Source: Cannabis sativa (lineage: Eukaryota; Streptophyta; Magnoliopsida; Rosales; Cannabaceae). Taken from it: DNA of 64,000 nucleotides. Every line of letters starts with the position of its first letter. Position 1 is the first letter of the stretch. Location of the stretch: contig NC_083607.1 of the NCBI RefSeq assembly GCF_029168945.1, positions 31,109,257-31,173,256 on the forward strand. Reading direction: 5' to 3'. The position numbers and the translations under genes were made by a program. Shown in pieces: positions 45,607 through 57,559 of this stretch. Below the pieces are notes generated by a model. That model was not told the origin of the DNA. It was given only the letters and a program-made list of their open reading frames with translations, and did not search any database.

Positions 45607-46470
45607 ATGTCAAATCCCATGTTGTCACTGTTAACAGAAAATAAGCTAAATGGAGCTAACTTCCCAAAATGGAGAGAGAACATTAATATTGTTCTCATAG
45701 GTGAAAGTGCCCTGTTTGTGTTGACTGAGTCGTCTCCTGAACAGCCAGGTGACAATGCAACCAAAGCTGTTAAAGAGAAGTTCGAGCGTTGGTAGAATGC
45801 TAACAACAAAGCTCGATACTTCATGCTTTCCAGCATGGTTGACACCTTGAAAACAAGGTTTTCTAACACTGTCACGACTGCAGAAATCATGACGCATTTA
45901 ACTGAGCTATTCGTTATGGTATCTATCCAGTCTCGCTTTGACGCGACTAAGAAATTCATCAATGCACGGATGGAACCCCATAAGAATGTGCGTGATCACC
46001 TTCTTCAGATGGCAAGTTATTTCCAGGAAGCCCAGAATCATGGTGCTGAAATGGATCAGACAACTCAAGTGAGTCTCATCTTGAATAGTCTGACTCCAGA
46101 CTTTGTGCCCTATACATCAAATTATGTCATGAATAAGAAGGATTAAGATTTTCATACTTTAGTCAACGACCTTCAGACATATGAAAATTTGATTGGAGGT
46201 CCTAAGAAAAGAGGGAATAAACCTCATACTCGTTATGGTAATAGGACGAGTAATCCTGAGGCACACGTTGCTTCTAATTCCAAATCCAATAATAAGAATA
46301 AGTGGAAAAATGCCAAGAAGCGAGGTCAAGCTGCGAAAGCAGCCAAGAACAAAAAGGCTGCAGCTTCTGGTGATACACTAAAAGGAAAATGTTTCTATTG
46401 CAATGAGAAAGGCCATTGGAAATCCCAATGTCCTAAGCTTCTTGCAAAGAAACAAGGTATTTCTTTATAA
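45607..46470 (+). pseudogene. gag: gag of element D, copia type
   Basis: The start ATG at 45607 (MSNPMLSLLTENKLNGANF) is intact. The capsid region matches element A, and the C-terminus carries a lysine-rich stretch and an intact CCHC zinc knuckle (CFYCNEKGHWKSQCP). The frame is continuous from start to end except for two stops, TAG at 45793-45795 and TAA at 46144-46146, where element A has CAG and CAA; both are single C-to-T changes. At about 288 codons it is close to a full copia gag. No protease or polymerase follows in the element. Confidence 0.9.
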
Positions 46471-46550
46471 ACTGATGTGTTTTAGTGAATTATTATCCAT
46501 TTAGATTATTAATTCTTGACTACTAACCTTGTTTATTATTCTTCTTATAG
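46457..46550 (+). other. Candidate intron after gag, element D
   Basis: The stretch is 94 nt, from GTATTTC to TTCTTATAG, with CTAAC near 46523; it has the same length and ends as the one in element A (5235-5328). Confidence 0.4.
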
Positions 46551-48233
46551 CTCAAGCTTCTTAAACTCGGATGCTGTCTTAGCGAGTTGGATCTGAAAGC
46601 TGGATTGTGGATGAAGGTCGTCTATGATAAAGAAGAAGCTCATTTAATTTTTTGAATTAATTGTTTAATTTTTCAAACAATTGGGATTTCAAGTTTGGGA
46701 TTTTATTCCGTGTTCGTTTCTCATAATATTGCAAAAAAAAAATTTTTGGTTTATAATAAAATTTATTTTTAATTGCAATCTATGAGTTGAGCTTCAATAC
46801 TTTATCTTATAAATCAATTACTAATTGTTATATTTATTATGTTTGTATGTGTATGTGTTTTTATTATTGATACAAATTCTATAGTTATTTAAACTCCTTA
46901 CAGAGTTATTACTACATAAACAATAGAAATCATTTCTATGTTTGTGAATATTTGTTAATTCTAAAACAATTATTGAGAATTTGTTTAATAAAAAGATCTT
47001 TTGATCTGATAGGGGTGGAGAAAAGTTAAGAATGATATGCAGTTCAACGATCTTTTATATCTAATGAACTCTGGATTATATTCAACTCCACAGACTCTCT
47101 ATCACACTTAGGGAATCATGATCTTTACAACCTTTAGGGGTGGATCATAATCCCTATATACTTAGGGGTGGACTTTATTCCACAGTACTCTTTGTGACAC
47201 ATAATTTTAAACATGGAAATAATATAATAAATTAGCTATTATCAGAATAAATCCTTGATCTTGATTATATGTTCCAGTTTAGATTTACTATTGTAATAGT
47301 TAATGATACCATTAAAGTTCTTTGATTATGTATCATATTACCTTAGTTGAGTGGGAGAATATTAAAATTCTTTACCCATCTTCATTTGGTTGACATTTGT
47401 GATAGGAACTTAAGAACTTCACTGATAAAACAAATCTAACCATTCACATGGATAGAAATAACTTATCAAAATTATGAGAACAAGATAGAAGAATTCTTGC
47501 ATAGTCTATTCGAATGACTTGAGTCAAGATTTCTAATCCTCATAACATTTTATGGTATCTTAATTTGATTGCTTAATCTCTAGCAAGTATTTTACACTTC
47601 AAATACTAGACTGCTCTGTTGTTGATGTAGTCTTAAAGAAACTTACAGTTTCAGATTAAGATAATAAGTAACAACGAGATATCCCTCAAAACAATAATAA
47701 GAGGTTAAAAGTATTATTTAACCAGACATCTACTTTTGAGTGGGAGCCATCTAAGATGTAATCAAATGGGGAACATTAGGGGACAGTCAAGAAAGATTTA
47801 TAAAAGTGACCTATATGTTAGAAGGAACTCTGCATTAGTGATCCTAATATTCACACCGACTCATTAAGAATTTTGAGATGGTGGTTACTATGGGGGTGGA
47901 GGAATCATTGTAGAAGAGTGTAAAAACCCATCTATAATAATTCAAGCTTCATCAGAGAAGATATAACTTTGTAAATTCAAAATTACCAGAAAGTTATTTT
48001 ACTGAAGAAAATTCTACGCTGCATTATCTCAATTCCAAATTTTAAAATTTGAGAGATATGTCTTCTGTTTGTTCAGATGTATTTAATGGGCAGTTAAAGC
48101 ATATAGTTAAGGAGGTTTCATGAGTTTTATGAACCTGGTTCTAGAAATATGGGTGGATTCAAATATACTACACTTAATCAGAGGATCGAGACGAAAGATT
48201 GATTGTAATGCACAACTTGTTTTATGTTAGTGC
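46551..48233 (+). other. Non-coding 3' internal region of element D
   Basis: It is collinear with element A 5329-7035 and has no polymerase motif. AGGGGTGGA is present at 47011, 47136 and 47164. Confidence 0.65.
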
Positions 48234-48244
48234 AAGTGGGAGTT
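48234..48244 (+). other. Polypurine tract of element D
   Basis: AAGTGGGAGTT stands directly before the 3' LTR start TGTTGGG. Confidence 0.8.
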
Positions 48245-50187
48245 TGTTGGGTTTTGTGCCCTAAATAAAACACATTACAATCTGATTAGTTATCAATATA
48301 GAATTTTATGTTTACATGTATGTTACATGTTTATGGTTTAATCTATATATATATATTTAATATATGCACAAAATCAGTTAAATCCAGAACATATATTCAT
48401 TCACAATTACAGTATTGTCAATACAGAAGAATGTGATTGTGATTATATGGTTCAAAAGACTTAGTCCCTGTTCATCAGTGTTTTGGATTTACACTGATGT
48501 GATAATCAGCGATAAAGTATACCTACACTTGGAGTAAGTGTTATGTTCTTTCCAGGACATTGGTAAAGTATACTAGTTTCGAATGTATGGAGTATACATT
48601 GGCTGGACCGATATTGAACTTAGATAAGATATTATAAACTTATCGTTGAAACTTTCCAAGTCAATATCAGAAGTTGATCTTAGATTAAGAGAATCTAAAT
48701 CCTGATATGCTTAGGCTCAATCTCAGGAGTGCTATTCATGTTCTTTGATTTATTAGTTAAGCCTATTTTTGGGTCAGGGTGATACGTATATTTTGGGAAC
48801 ATGATAGCATAACTGAGTGGGAGTGCTGAACATAAATATGGAATATATAGCTTCTACTGGTGTATAGAAGTCAAGTGATGATTCCCTTCGAGCTTAGTTA
48901 AATAGAAGTAAATGGATGACCTCTTGTTTCAGTGACTATATATTAGATCACTAAAACATCATTTACAGGTAACTAAGTGTTTTAAGGGGCAAAATACATT
49001 GAGGGGTGTAAACGGTAAATTTGTCCCATCTCGATGTAAATCACCTATATAGAGGATCTTTTAATCACATTAAGATTATAACAATGGTTAAATGAGATAG
49101 CATATGTATATCGTGAAACTTATAGTATGCTCTATATAAGTTTGAGAGTGCAATTCCAAGTTCTAAGAGTGGATTCAACAAGGAATTAATAAGTTAGGGA
49201 TTTACTTGGTAAATTCGGTTCAACTTATTGGAAGCTCAGCAATATAGATCCATGGTCCCCATTCTAGTTGAGATCATATTGTTTTTAAGACTCTATGATT
49301 GATTTATAGTTAATCAATTATAATTCTAAAAGTTAGACTATGTCTAATTTATGAATTCTCACTGTTTAAGGATGAAATTGTAAATAAAAGGGTTTCTAGG
49401 TTTAATTATTAATTAAGAAACTTTGTATGTCTAATTAATAATTATTTTAAATGACAATATTATTTAATAATCTAGTTTAGTTATTTAATAATTAGTTTTG
49501 GCATTTAAATGGTTAGAATTGGAAAAATGGCCTTTTTGGAGAAATAGAAATAAAATTGAGAAAACTGCAAAATCTATGTGTGGCCCTTACACACCATGGC
49601 CGGCCACCACTTTGCATGTTTCCAAATAATTATTTTCAATTATAATTTCCATGTAATTTCTAATCAAAGCCTAGCAATAATAGGAAAGTGGTGGATCACA
49701 CTAAATAAGGTAGTTAATCAATTACACAATAAAAGAGGAAACTGCTTATTTGGAAAGTTGAGCTCTTTCCTTTTCCTATATATAGCCGCCCCCTCTCCAC
49801 TCTTGGCATGCCTTTGAATGCTTTGATATTCATGCCATATTGTATCCCACGAAATCAAGAGAGAAAAGAGGGAGAAATTTTGAATTCCTTGTGAGAGAGA
49901 AGTGCCCACACACAACATACAGTACCTCAATCATAGTTTGGAAGACTGTGAAGGATCACATCAAACTGAAGGACATTTGGGCTCAGATCTTGATTATACT
50001 CTGCTACAGTCAAGAATCAAGCATTAGAGATCTGAGTGGAAGTAGACACTTAATTCCGCTGCCATCACTGTAAGTTATTCTTAACTTTTATGTGTTTTTG
50101 TTTATTGTTTTAGAAGTTCTTATTTAGGTTGTTAAATCAACATACTTGTGAGTAGATCTAAGATCCTAGTAAAATATAATTCCAACA
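48245..50187 (+). repeat. 3' LTR of element D (complete)
   Basis: The LTR is 1943 bp, TGTTGGGTTTTGTGCCC to ATTCCAACA, with TATA box TATATATA near 49779. It is the best complete reference for the LTR of A and D. Confidence 0.93.
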
Positions 50188-51487
50188 ATAACTCCACCTG
50201 ATCTCTATATCACTTAGGGGTGGATTATACTATTGACATATGTAGTTCATTTTGAACTCTAGACTATACTCAATACACCACAGTACTCTATGGCACACAT
50301 ATTTTTTAATTAAACATGCATGTAATATAATGAACAAAATTAACAAATTATTTAGAACTTATTCTTGATCTTAATTTATGTTCCATATTACTGTTGTAAT
50401 AGAAATTGATACCAATAAAAGTTCTTGGACAAATAATCACAGTACCTTATTTGAGTGGGAGAATTTTGAAATTCTAAGCCCATCTTCCTTTGGCTGACAC
50501 TTGTGATAGGAACTTTAAAATACAACTGAGATAGTAAATCTAACCATTCATATGGATAGCAATAACTTATCAGAATTTTGAGGATAAGATAGGAGAATTT
50601 GCAAGTCTATTCGAATGACCTAGGAAAAATTTCTAGTCCTCATGAAATGTTTAATGGTATCTATTCGAATGACTTAGGCAAAATTCCTACTCCTGATGAA
50701 ATGTTTAATGGTATCTCTAATGATTACTTGATCTTAAGCAAGTATTGAATATTAATGTTAATACTAGATTGTTGTGTTGATGACTTAGCCTAGAAGGAAC
50801 TTACAGTTTCAGACTAAGATAATATGTCACAACAAGATATTCCTGGAAAACAATAGTAAGAGGTTAAATGTACTTCTATGTATGAATTTAACCAGACTCC
50901 TACTGTTGAGTGGGAGCCATCTAAGATGTAATCAAACAAGGAACATAAGGAGACAGTCAAGAATGATTTCTGAAAGTGACCTATATGTTAGATAATAGGG
51001 GTTATATTAGAATCCTTATATCTACACCAACTCATAACCAATATGAGATGGTGGTTACTCTTGGGGTGGAGGAATTATTCTAGAAGAGTGTTAAAACCCA
51101 TCTATAATAATTAAAGCTCCATCAGTGAAGATAAATAACTTTGACGTTTCAAAAACATTGGAAAGTTATTGAACTGAAGAAAATTCTACATTGTGTTATC
51201 TCTATTCCATTTTGGATAGAATCAGAGATATGTCTTCTGTTTATTCAGATGCACTTAATAAGCAGCAAAGAATTCCGTATTCTTAAATGAGTAATGCAAA
51301 TAAAAAATAATGTTGCATAATGTTTTATGAAAACAAAGGAAGTGATGGTGGAGAAAGCAGTAGCTTACCACAGACTTACAGTTCCAGTAATTTGGGTTGT
51401 GTCAAATATACTACACTTGATCTGGAGATTAAGACAATAAATTGATTGAAATGCACTACTTGTTTTATGTTAGTGCAAGTGGGAGTT
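50188..51487 (+). other. Element C 3' internal region and polypurine tract
   Basis: It is collinear with element A from about 5861 to 7046 and non-coding. It contains AGGGGTGGA at 50216, a local duplication TCTATTCGAATGACTTAGG-like (about 50602-50710), and the tract AAGTGGGAGTT (51477-51487) before the LTR. Confidence 0.75.
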
Positions 51488-53337
51488 TGTTGGGATTTTA
51501 TGCCCTAAATAAAATCCATTTCAATCTAATCTGATTTGTTATCAATGAAAGATTAGAAGTCATTTATGTTTACATGTAGTTTTCATGGTTATGGTTTAAT
51601 ATATACAAAATTTGGTAAGTCCAGAACATATATTCATTCACAATTACAGTGATGTCAACACAGTGGAATGTGATTGTGATTATATGCTTCAAAAGACAAA
51701 GTCCCTGATTCATCAGTGAACTGGATTTACACTGATGTGATAATCAGCGATGAAGTGTACTTATACCTTGGATGAGTGTTATGTTCTTTCCAGAACATTG
51801 GAAAAGTATGCTAGTTTCAGATGTATGGAGTAGACATTGGACTGGGACTGATATTGAACTTGGTGAAGATATTATAATCTTACCGTTGTATATTTCTAAG
51901 TCAATATAACTAGTTGATCTTAGATCAAAAGATCCTAATCTTGACATGCTTAGGTTCAATCTCAGCAGTGCTATTCATGATCTTTGATTTGTTAGTTAAG
52001 CCTACTTTCTGGTCTGGGTGATACGTACATTTTGGGAACATGATAGTATAATTGAGTGGGAGCGCTAAACATAATATGGAATCTATAGCTTCTATGAGGA
52101 CATAAAAGTGAAACGATGATTTCCTTCGTGCTTGGCTTAATAGAGATAAATGGAAGAGCTCCTTTTTCAGTGATTATATTAGCTCATTGAAATATCATTT
52201 ATAGGAAGCTAAGTGTTTTAAGGATAAAATACATTGAGGGGTGAAACGGTAAATTTATCCCTACTCGGTGTAAATCATATATAGAGGATCTTTGATTAAT
52301 GAGATTAGAACGATGGCTAAATGTTTATAGTGTATCTATATCGTGGAACATATAGAGCGTTCTATGTGACTGAGAGTGCAATTCCAAGTTCTATGGTGGA
52401 TGCAATAACGAATTAATTATGGAATTTCCTTGGTAAATTCTAATTCTACTTATTGGAAGCTCAATTTTATAGGCCCATGGTCCCCATACTAGTTGAGACC
52501 ATACTGCTTTTAAGACTCAGATGATTGATTTTAATTAATCAATTATAATTCTAAAATTAGATTATGTCTAGTTGATGAATTTTCACTAAGCAAATGCTTA
52601 ATTGTGAAGAAAAGAGATTCTAGGGTTTATTTATTAATTAAGAGACTTTATTAAGTCTAATTAATAAATATTTTAAATGACAATTTTATTTGATAATTAA
52701 TTTTAATTATTAAATAAATAGTTTTGGCATTTAAGTGGTTAGAATTGGAAAAATAGCATTTTTGAGAAAATAAGGAAAAATTGTCAAAAGTGGAAAAATT
52801 CCAAAGTGGGGCCCATATCCATGGCCGACAACTTATATGGTATTTTCCATTTAATTTTTCAATTATTTTAATGCCTAATAAATCCTAACCTAAACCTAGG
52901 TGGTTGCCTATAAATAGATAGTGATGGCTCACACTTAAAGATGATGAAAATTCACCTTCAGTAAAATTTTCCTGAGCCTTCTTCTTCTATTTTCGAACGA
53001 GCCCCTTCTCTTTCTCTCTTCATATTTTTCATACCTTGAGTGATAGAGTGAGTGCCCACACACATCAAGTGGTATCTCAATCATAGTGTGTAAGGCCGTG
53101 AAGAATCCATAATCAAGAGAAGGACATTCGGGCTCAAATCTTGGTGATACTCTGCTACAGACAGGATATAAGGGTTTGAGATCAGAGGGGAAGGAGCCAT
53201 TAATATTCTGCTGCTCTCACTGTAAGGTTTCTTAAACACTATATGTGTTTATTTACATTGTTTTAGAAATTCATATTTAGGATGTTAAATAACATACATG
53301 GTAGTAAATCTAGATCCTGGTAAAACATATTCCAACA
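51488..53337 (+). repeat. 3' LTR of element C
   Basis: The LTR is 1850 bp, TGTTGGGATTTTATGCCC to ATTCCAACA, followed by the target duplication ATGGG. Confidence 0.93.
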
Positions 53338-54250
53338 ATGGGCTATAAGTTTTAAGATTGCTGCGGTTCGCTTTTCTTCAACTTCATCAAGTGATTCTAC
53401 AAGGAGTACATGATTGGCCTCTTGGCTATATGTTAATCTTCTGTGGAACGGTGGTTCGAGTTCTACGGGCAGCATAGCTTCATATCCATATGTCATGGCA
53501 AATGGAGTCTGTCCAGTTGCTGTTTTCTCAGTTGTGCGATATGACCATAGAAATTTAGGAAGTTCCTCCGACCAATTTCCTTTAGTATCTTCAAGTTTCT
53601 TCTTTAGGGTGTCCTTCAATGTCTTGTTGACTGCTTCAACTTGACCATTCGCTTGGGGATGCGCCACCGCGGAGAAATTTTTTATGAATCCATGGTTCGC
53701 ACAGAAATCAGTGAAGGATTGACTGTCAAATTGTTTGCCATTGTCCAATACTATCTTGTATGGTAATCTGAACCGACAAATTATGTTTTTCACAATGAAG
53801 TCCTGCACTTTTTTGGACGTGATGGTTGACAATGGCTCGGCCTCCGTCCACTTGGTAAAGTAATCAACTGCAACCACTGTGTACTGCACTCCGCCTTTGT
53901 CTTTGGGCAACTGTCTGATCAGGTCGATTCCCCAAATGGCAAAAGGCCACGAACTTTGCATGCGAGTCAGTTAGTTGGGCGGTGCCCGAGGTATCTTTTA
54001 AAATCTCTGGCATTTATTACATTTCTTAACGTAGGCCTTGGAGTCTTCCATATTTCGGTCAGATATAATCTTGCCTTAGAATTTTCTTGGATAAACTCTA
54101 CCCGGCTGTGTGGTTGCCACAAAATCCGTCATATACTTCTGACAAAAGTTGTGCAGCTTCTTCTTGTGTGACACATCTAAGTAATGGCATGGAAAATCCT
54201 CTTCTATACATAACTCCCTCTACCACGATGTACCGTGCAACCTTTCTCCT
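53338..54250 (-). pseudogene. pol: Tat2 integrase, zinc module and catalytic core
   Basis: The core is open for over 200 codons: WGIDLIRQLP, AVDYFTKWTEAEP, IVLDNGKQFDS and GQVEAVNKTLKD supply the D, D and E of the triad, all intact, followed by FLWSYRTTEKTATGQTPF and YGYEAMLPVE. At 53338 the frame meets the element C target duplication; its continuation is at 23524 and below. Upstream of the core (53962-54250) the zinc module is degraded by frameshifts. Conservation here is better than in the rest of Tat2 pol. Confidence 0.88.
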
Positions 54251-55109
54251 CATTTTCTAAGCTTCGTTTCTGGGAGTTATCTATTGTTGAGGTAGGCCTC
54301 TATTGGCATCATCCAGTTTGGGGATGTATCAATAATTTCAACCTCTTCTTTGCTGGTGATACTGGGTTTTTTGAGAAACTGGATAGGAATCAGATTTGCT
54401 TTATCATTTACATTGTTGCTCGCAAGTCGAGCTAATGCATCAAAAGTCGTGTTCTCTTCCCTTGGAATTTGCTTGAGAGCATAGCTTTTGAACTATGCAA
54501 GCAGATCGTGTATTTTGCTCACATAGGCTATCGTCTTTTCCCCTCAAGCCTCGTACTCTCCGGATACATGATTTACCACCAGCTGTGAATCGCTGCAGAT
54601 CTCAATGTGTTCAGCCTTCATCTCTCAGGCTAGTTTTAGGCCAGTGATCAGAGCTTCATATTCAACTTCATTATTGGATCCCTTGAATCCAAATTGGACT
54701 GCAGCGTGCAGGTGTTGCCCCCAGGCGAGATAAGGGCGATTCCTGCACCGGATAGTTGATCTGTAGCTGACCCATCCACATGTAGCTTCCAAGCCGGCTT
54801 GTCTTCACTATTACTCGGTTGAAGTATTTGTACTAGTTCTCGGTTGTTTTCTAAAATGCTCTCTTCTTTACTCGTACATTCAACTACAACATATGCCAAG
54901 GCTTGACCCTTAATCGCTGTTCGGGGTTGAAAGATAATCTCATACTGGCCCAACTCCACTGCCCATTTGACCAACTGTCCAGAGGCGTCCGATTTTTGCA
55001 ATATTTGGCGTAATGGTTGGTCAGTGTATTCCCAAACAGGATGAGCCTGAAAGTAGGGCCTTAGCTTTTTCGTTGCAAGGATTAGGCAATAAGTGAGCTT
55101 TTCTATCAA
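54251..55109 (-). pseudogene. pol: Tat2 RNase H region (decayed)
   Basis: Gypsy RNase H motifs AHPVWEYTDQPLRQIL and the connection KGQALAYVVVECTS lead into the second RNase H (WKLHVDGSATDQLSGAGIAL), which loses frame near 54648-54700. Later pieces (VYSDSQLV-like region) survive only in other frames. This double RNase H supports membership in the Tat lineage. Confidence 0.8.
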
Positions 55110-56377
55110 TGGATACCGGCCTTAAGCCTCAATGACTATTTTACTGATGTAATAGACCGAGTGTTGGAAATTGTTTTCTTCTCTGATCAATACGGCACTT
55201 ACAGCATGTTCCATGACAGCCAGGTATATTCCTAATTCTTCTCCGTTCAGAGGTTTTGAGAGCACAAGAGGTTTTGCGATTTGTGTTTTTAGCTCCTGAA
55301 AAGCTTTTTCGCATTCCTCCGTCCATTCAAATTGCTTACTTCCTCACAGAAAGTTGAAGAATGGGACACACTTGTCTGTTGACTTTGAAACAAATCTGCT
55401 GAGTGCAACAATCCGACCAGTCAAACTTTCAACTTCCTTAGTTTTATTGGTGATTATATATCTAGGAGGGCTTGAATCTTCTCTGAATTGGCCTCAATTC
55501 CTCGGGCATTGATTATAAAGCCTAGAAACTTACCTGAGCTGACTCCAAAGGAGCACTTTAGGGGATTGAGTTTCATGTTGTCTTTCCTGAGGACCTTGAA
55601 GCATTTGTCCAAGTCATCTATATGCCCCCCCAGCCTTCCTGGATTTGACGAGCATGTCATCCACGTATACTTCCATCTTTCGTCCGATCTAGTCTTTGAA
55701 CATCTTGTTTACCAATCTTTGGTATATACATCCGGCGTTTTTGAGACCAAATGGCATGACCTTATAGCAGTGCAGACCCATATCTGCTCGGAAACTTGTA
55801 TGTTCTTGGTCTGGTGGATGCTTCTTGATTTGATTGTACCCCGAATAGGCATCCACGAAGCTTAATATTTCGTGCCCTGCTGTTGTGTCCACAAGTTGAT
55901 CTTTTCCTGGAAGTGGAAAAACAGTCTTTTGGGCACGCCTTATTGAGGTCCGTGAAATCAATACATACTTGCCATTTCTTGTTAGGCTTGGGGTACCAGA
56001 ACGAGATTAGCAACCCAGGCCGGGTAGAAAGCTTCGATTATGAAATTATTGTTGCACAGCTTTTGTACCTCTTCTTTTAGTGCTAGGGCTCGCTCGTTGT
56101 CCAACAATCTTCTTTTTTGTTGAACAACACGGAAATTAGGATCAATATTTAAGACGTTTGAAAATATAGAAGGATCGATTCCGACCATATCCTCTTGTGA
56201 CAATGCAAAAATATCCAGGTTTGCTCTCAGAATTTTAATCAATGTTGATTTTACTTCGAGCAACATACCTTTTCCTATTTTGAGTTTCCTGGTCGGAACA
56301 TTTGGGTCGATTCTGATTTCTTCTAATTCTTCCACCAGACCAACATTGGTATTTGGTTCCCCAAGTCGGGGATCCAC
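55110..56377 (-). pseudogene. pol: Tat2 reverse transcriptase (frameshifted)
   Basis: RT is spread over at least three frames: FYPAWVANLVLVPQ (to 55982), KKWQVCIDFTDLNKACPKDC, then VDAYSGYNQIKK, FGLKNAGCIYQRL and the catalytic MEVYVDDMLVKS region near 55640-55680, with a TAG after NKMFKD. C-terminal RT and connection (NPLKCSFGVSSGKFLGFI) follow at 55454-55600. Each frame break is a small indel or a stop, typical of an old copy. Confidence 0.85.
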
Positions 56378-56437
56378 ATCTTCATCCCCGCCTTGGGCGG
56401 TTCCCTATTTGGCAATGTTTTTTCCCTTATTTGAACT

Positions 56438-57526
56438 CTAGCTAGAGGATACTTCCTTTTTAGCCTTGGTTAGGGCAAGGTTGTAACTTTCCCGGGCAAC
56501 CTGTTGATTTCCTCTCAGGCACCCCACTCCATTATGTGTTGGAAACTTAAGGCATGAATGTAATATCGACGTAACAACCTTTAGGTCATATAAAGCTGAT
56601 CGGCCTAACATGACATTAAAGGTTGATGGAACATCCAATATCAAGAATTTTGCCATTACAGTTATGCTCTTTGGAGCTTGCCCAACAGTGAGGGGTAGGC
56701 GAATTTGCCCTAGAAGTGCAACACTCTGGCTGGAGAAACCATACACGGGCTGAAGATATGGGGTTAAGTATTTGAGTTGGAGCCCCATCTTTTCATATGG
56801 TGTCTTGAACAAGATATTTGCAGAGGCTTCATTATCTATCATAGTTCGAGCCACCATTTTGGTGGCTCTCTAGACTTCCACGACCAATGAGTCGTTGTGT
56901 GGGAAATTAATCTTGAGGGCATCTTCATCATTAAATGTTATGGTGGGTTCCCCTGCCCGTGGTATTTTTGGCTTCCTTTCTTCAACAACCAGAACAACTT
57001 CTTCTTGCTCGTGCTGTAATGTTCGGGCATACCTTTCCCAGGCTTTGCCTGAATAATCTCCAGCTATGTGCGGTCCTCCAATAATGACTTGTAAATGCTC
57101 GTCCACCGGTGGTGGCAGTAAATCTTGATTATTATCTGTCTAGGCAGCCCTCTGATTTTGATCGGTCTTAGCATATTTTTGCACGTGTCGGTTATTCTTT
57201 CTTATAAAAAATTCAATTTCCTGCTTCAGATTGTTGCATTCGTTGGTGTCATGGCCATAATCTGCATGAAAACGACAAAACTTGGTCATGTCTCTCTTAC
57301 TTACGTCCTTTTTCATGGGAGCGGGTTTCTTGTACGGAGCTAATGACTGAGTAGCCATGTAGATAGTCTCTAAATCTTCTATGAGGACAGAGAAAGCAGT
57401 AAACTTAGTAGGATTTTCCCTAGGGACCTGTTCAATTTTGTCAGCAAATTTTCCCTTTTTCCCATTATCTTGTCTATTGTTGTTGTTGGACCGCTTACTG
57501 TTTGAGCTTGAATTGCTCAGGTACAA
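56438..57526 (-). pseudogene. pol: Tat2 zinc module and protease (decayed)
   Basis: The zinc module FCRFHADYGHDTNEC lies near 57250, followed by a TAG-separated stretch with VIIGGPHIAGD. The protease reads ARTMIDNEASANILF, so the catalytic DNG is DNE: glycine replaced by glutamate, expected to be inactive. The late motif VMLGRSALYDLK and CLKFPTHNGVG are recognisable. Confidence 0.85.
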
Positions 57527-57559
57527 AGGGAGCTGGATGGATGTTCCGGTAAAGGGAGC

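Larger units (their letters stand above)
41902..50187 (+). mobile_element. Copia-type gag-only LTR retrotransposon, element D
   Basis: The parts are a remnant of 5' LTR (41902-42178), primer site (42179-42197), leader, gag (45607-46470), non-coding 3' region, polypurine tract and a complete 3' LTR (48245-50187, 1943 bp). It is collinear with element A. The 5' LTR lost its first 1666 bp together with the adjoining 1.9 kb of element C, so no target duplication can be checked. Confidence 0.93.
23520..53342 (+). mobile_element. Copia-like non-autonomous LTR element C (nested host)
   Basis: The element spans 23525-53337 with target duplication ATGGG (23520-23524 and 53338-53342). Its LTRs are 23525-25383 and 51488-53337. 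Its own internal DNA is 25384-26991, 39321-41901 and 50188-51487; the rest is Tat1 and element D. The internal parts are collinear with element A, but the gag segment (equivalent to A 3936-5860) is absent, removed by the same break that truncated the D 5' LTR. It inserted into the integrase gene of Tat2. Confidence 0.93.

Noticed and set aside
50600..50710. Local duplication in element C as a possible regulatory repeat
   Set aside because: It is a single imperfect duplication of about 60 bp not present in A or D, so more likely a slippage event.
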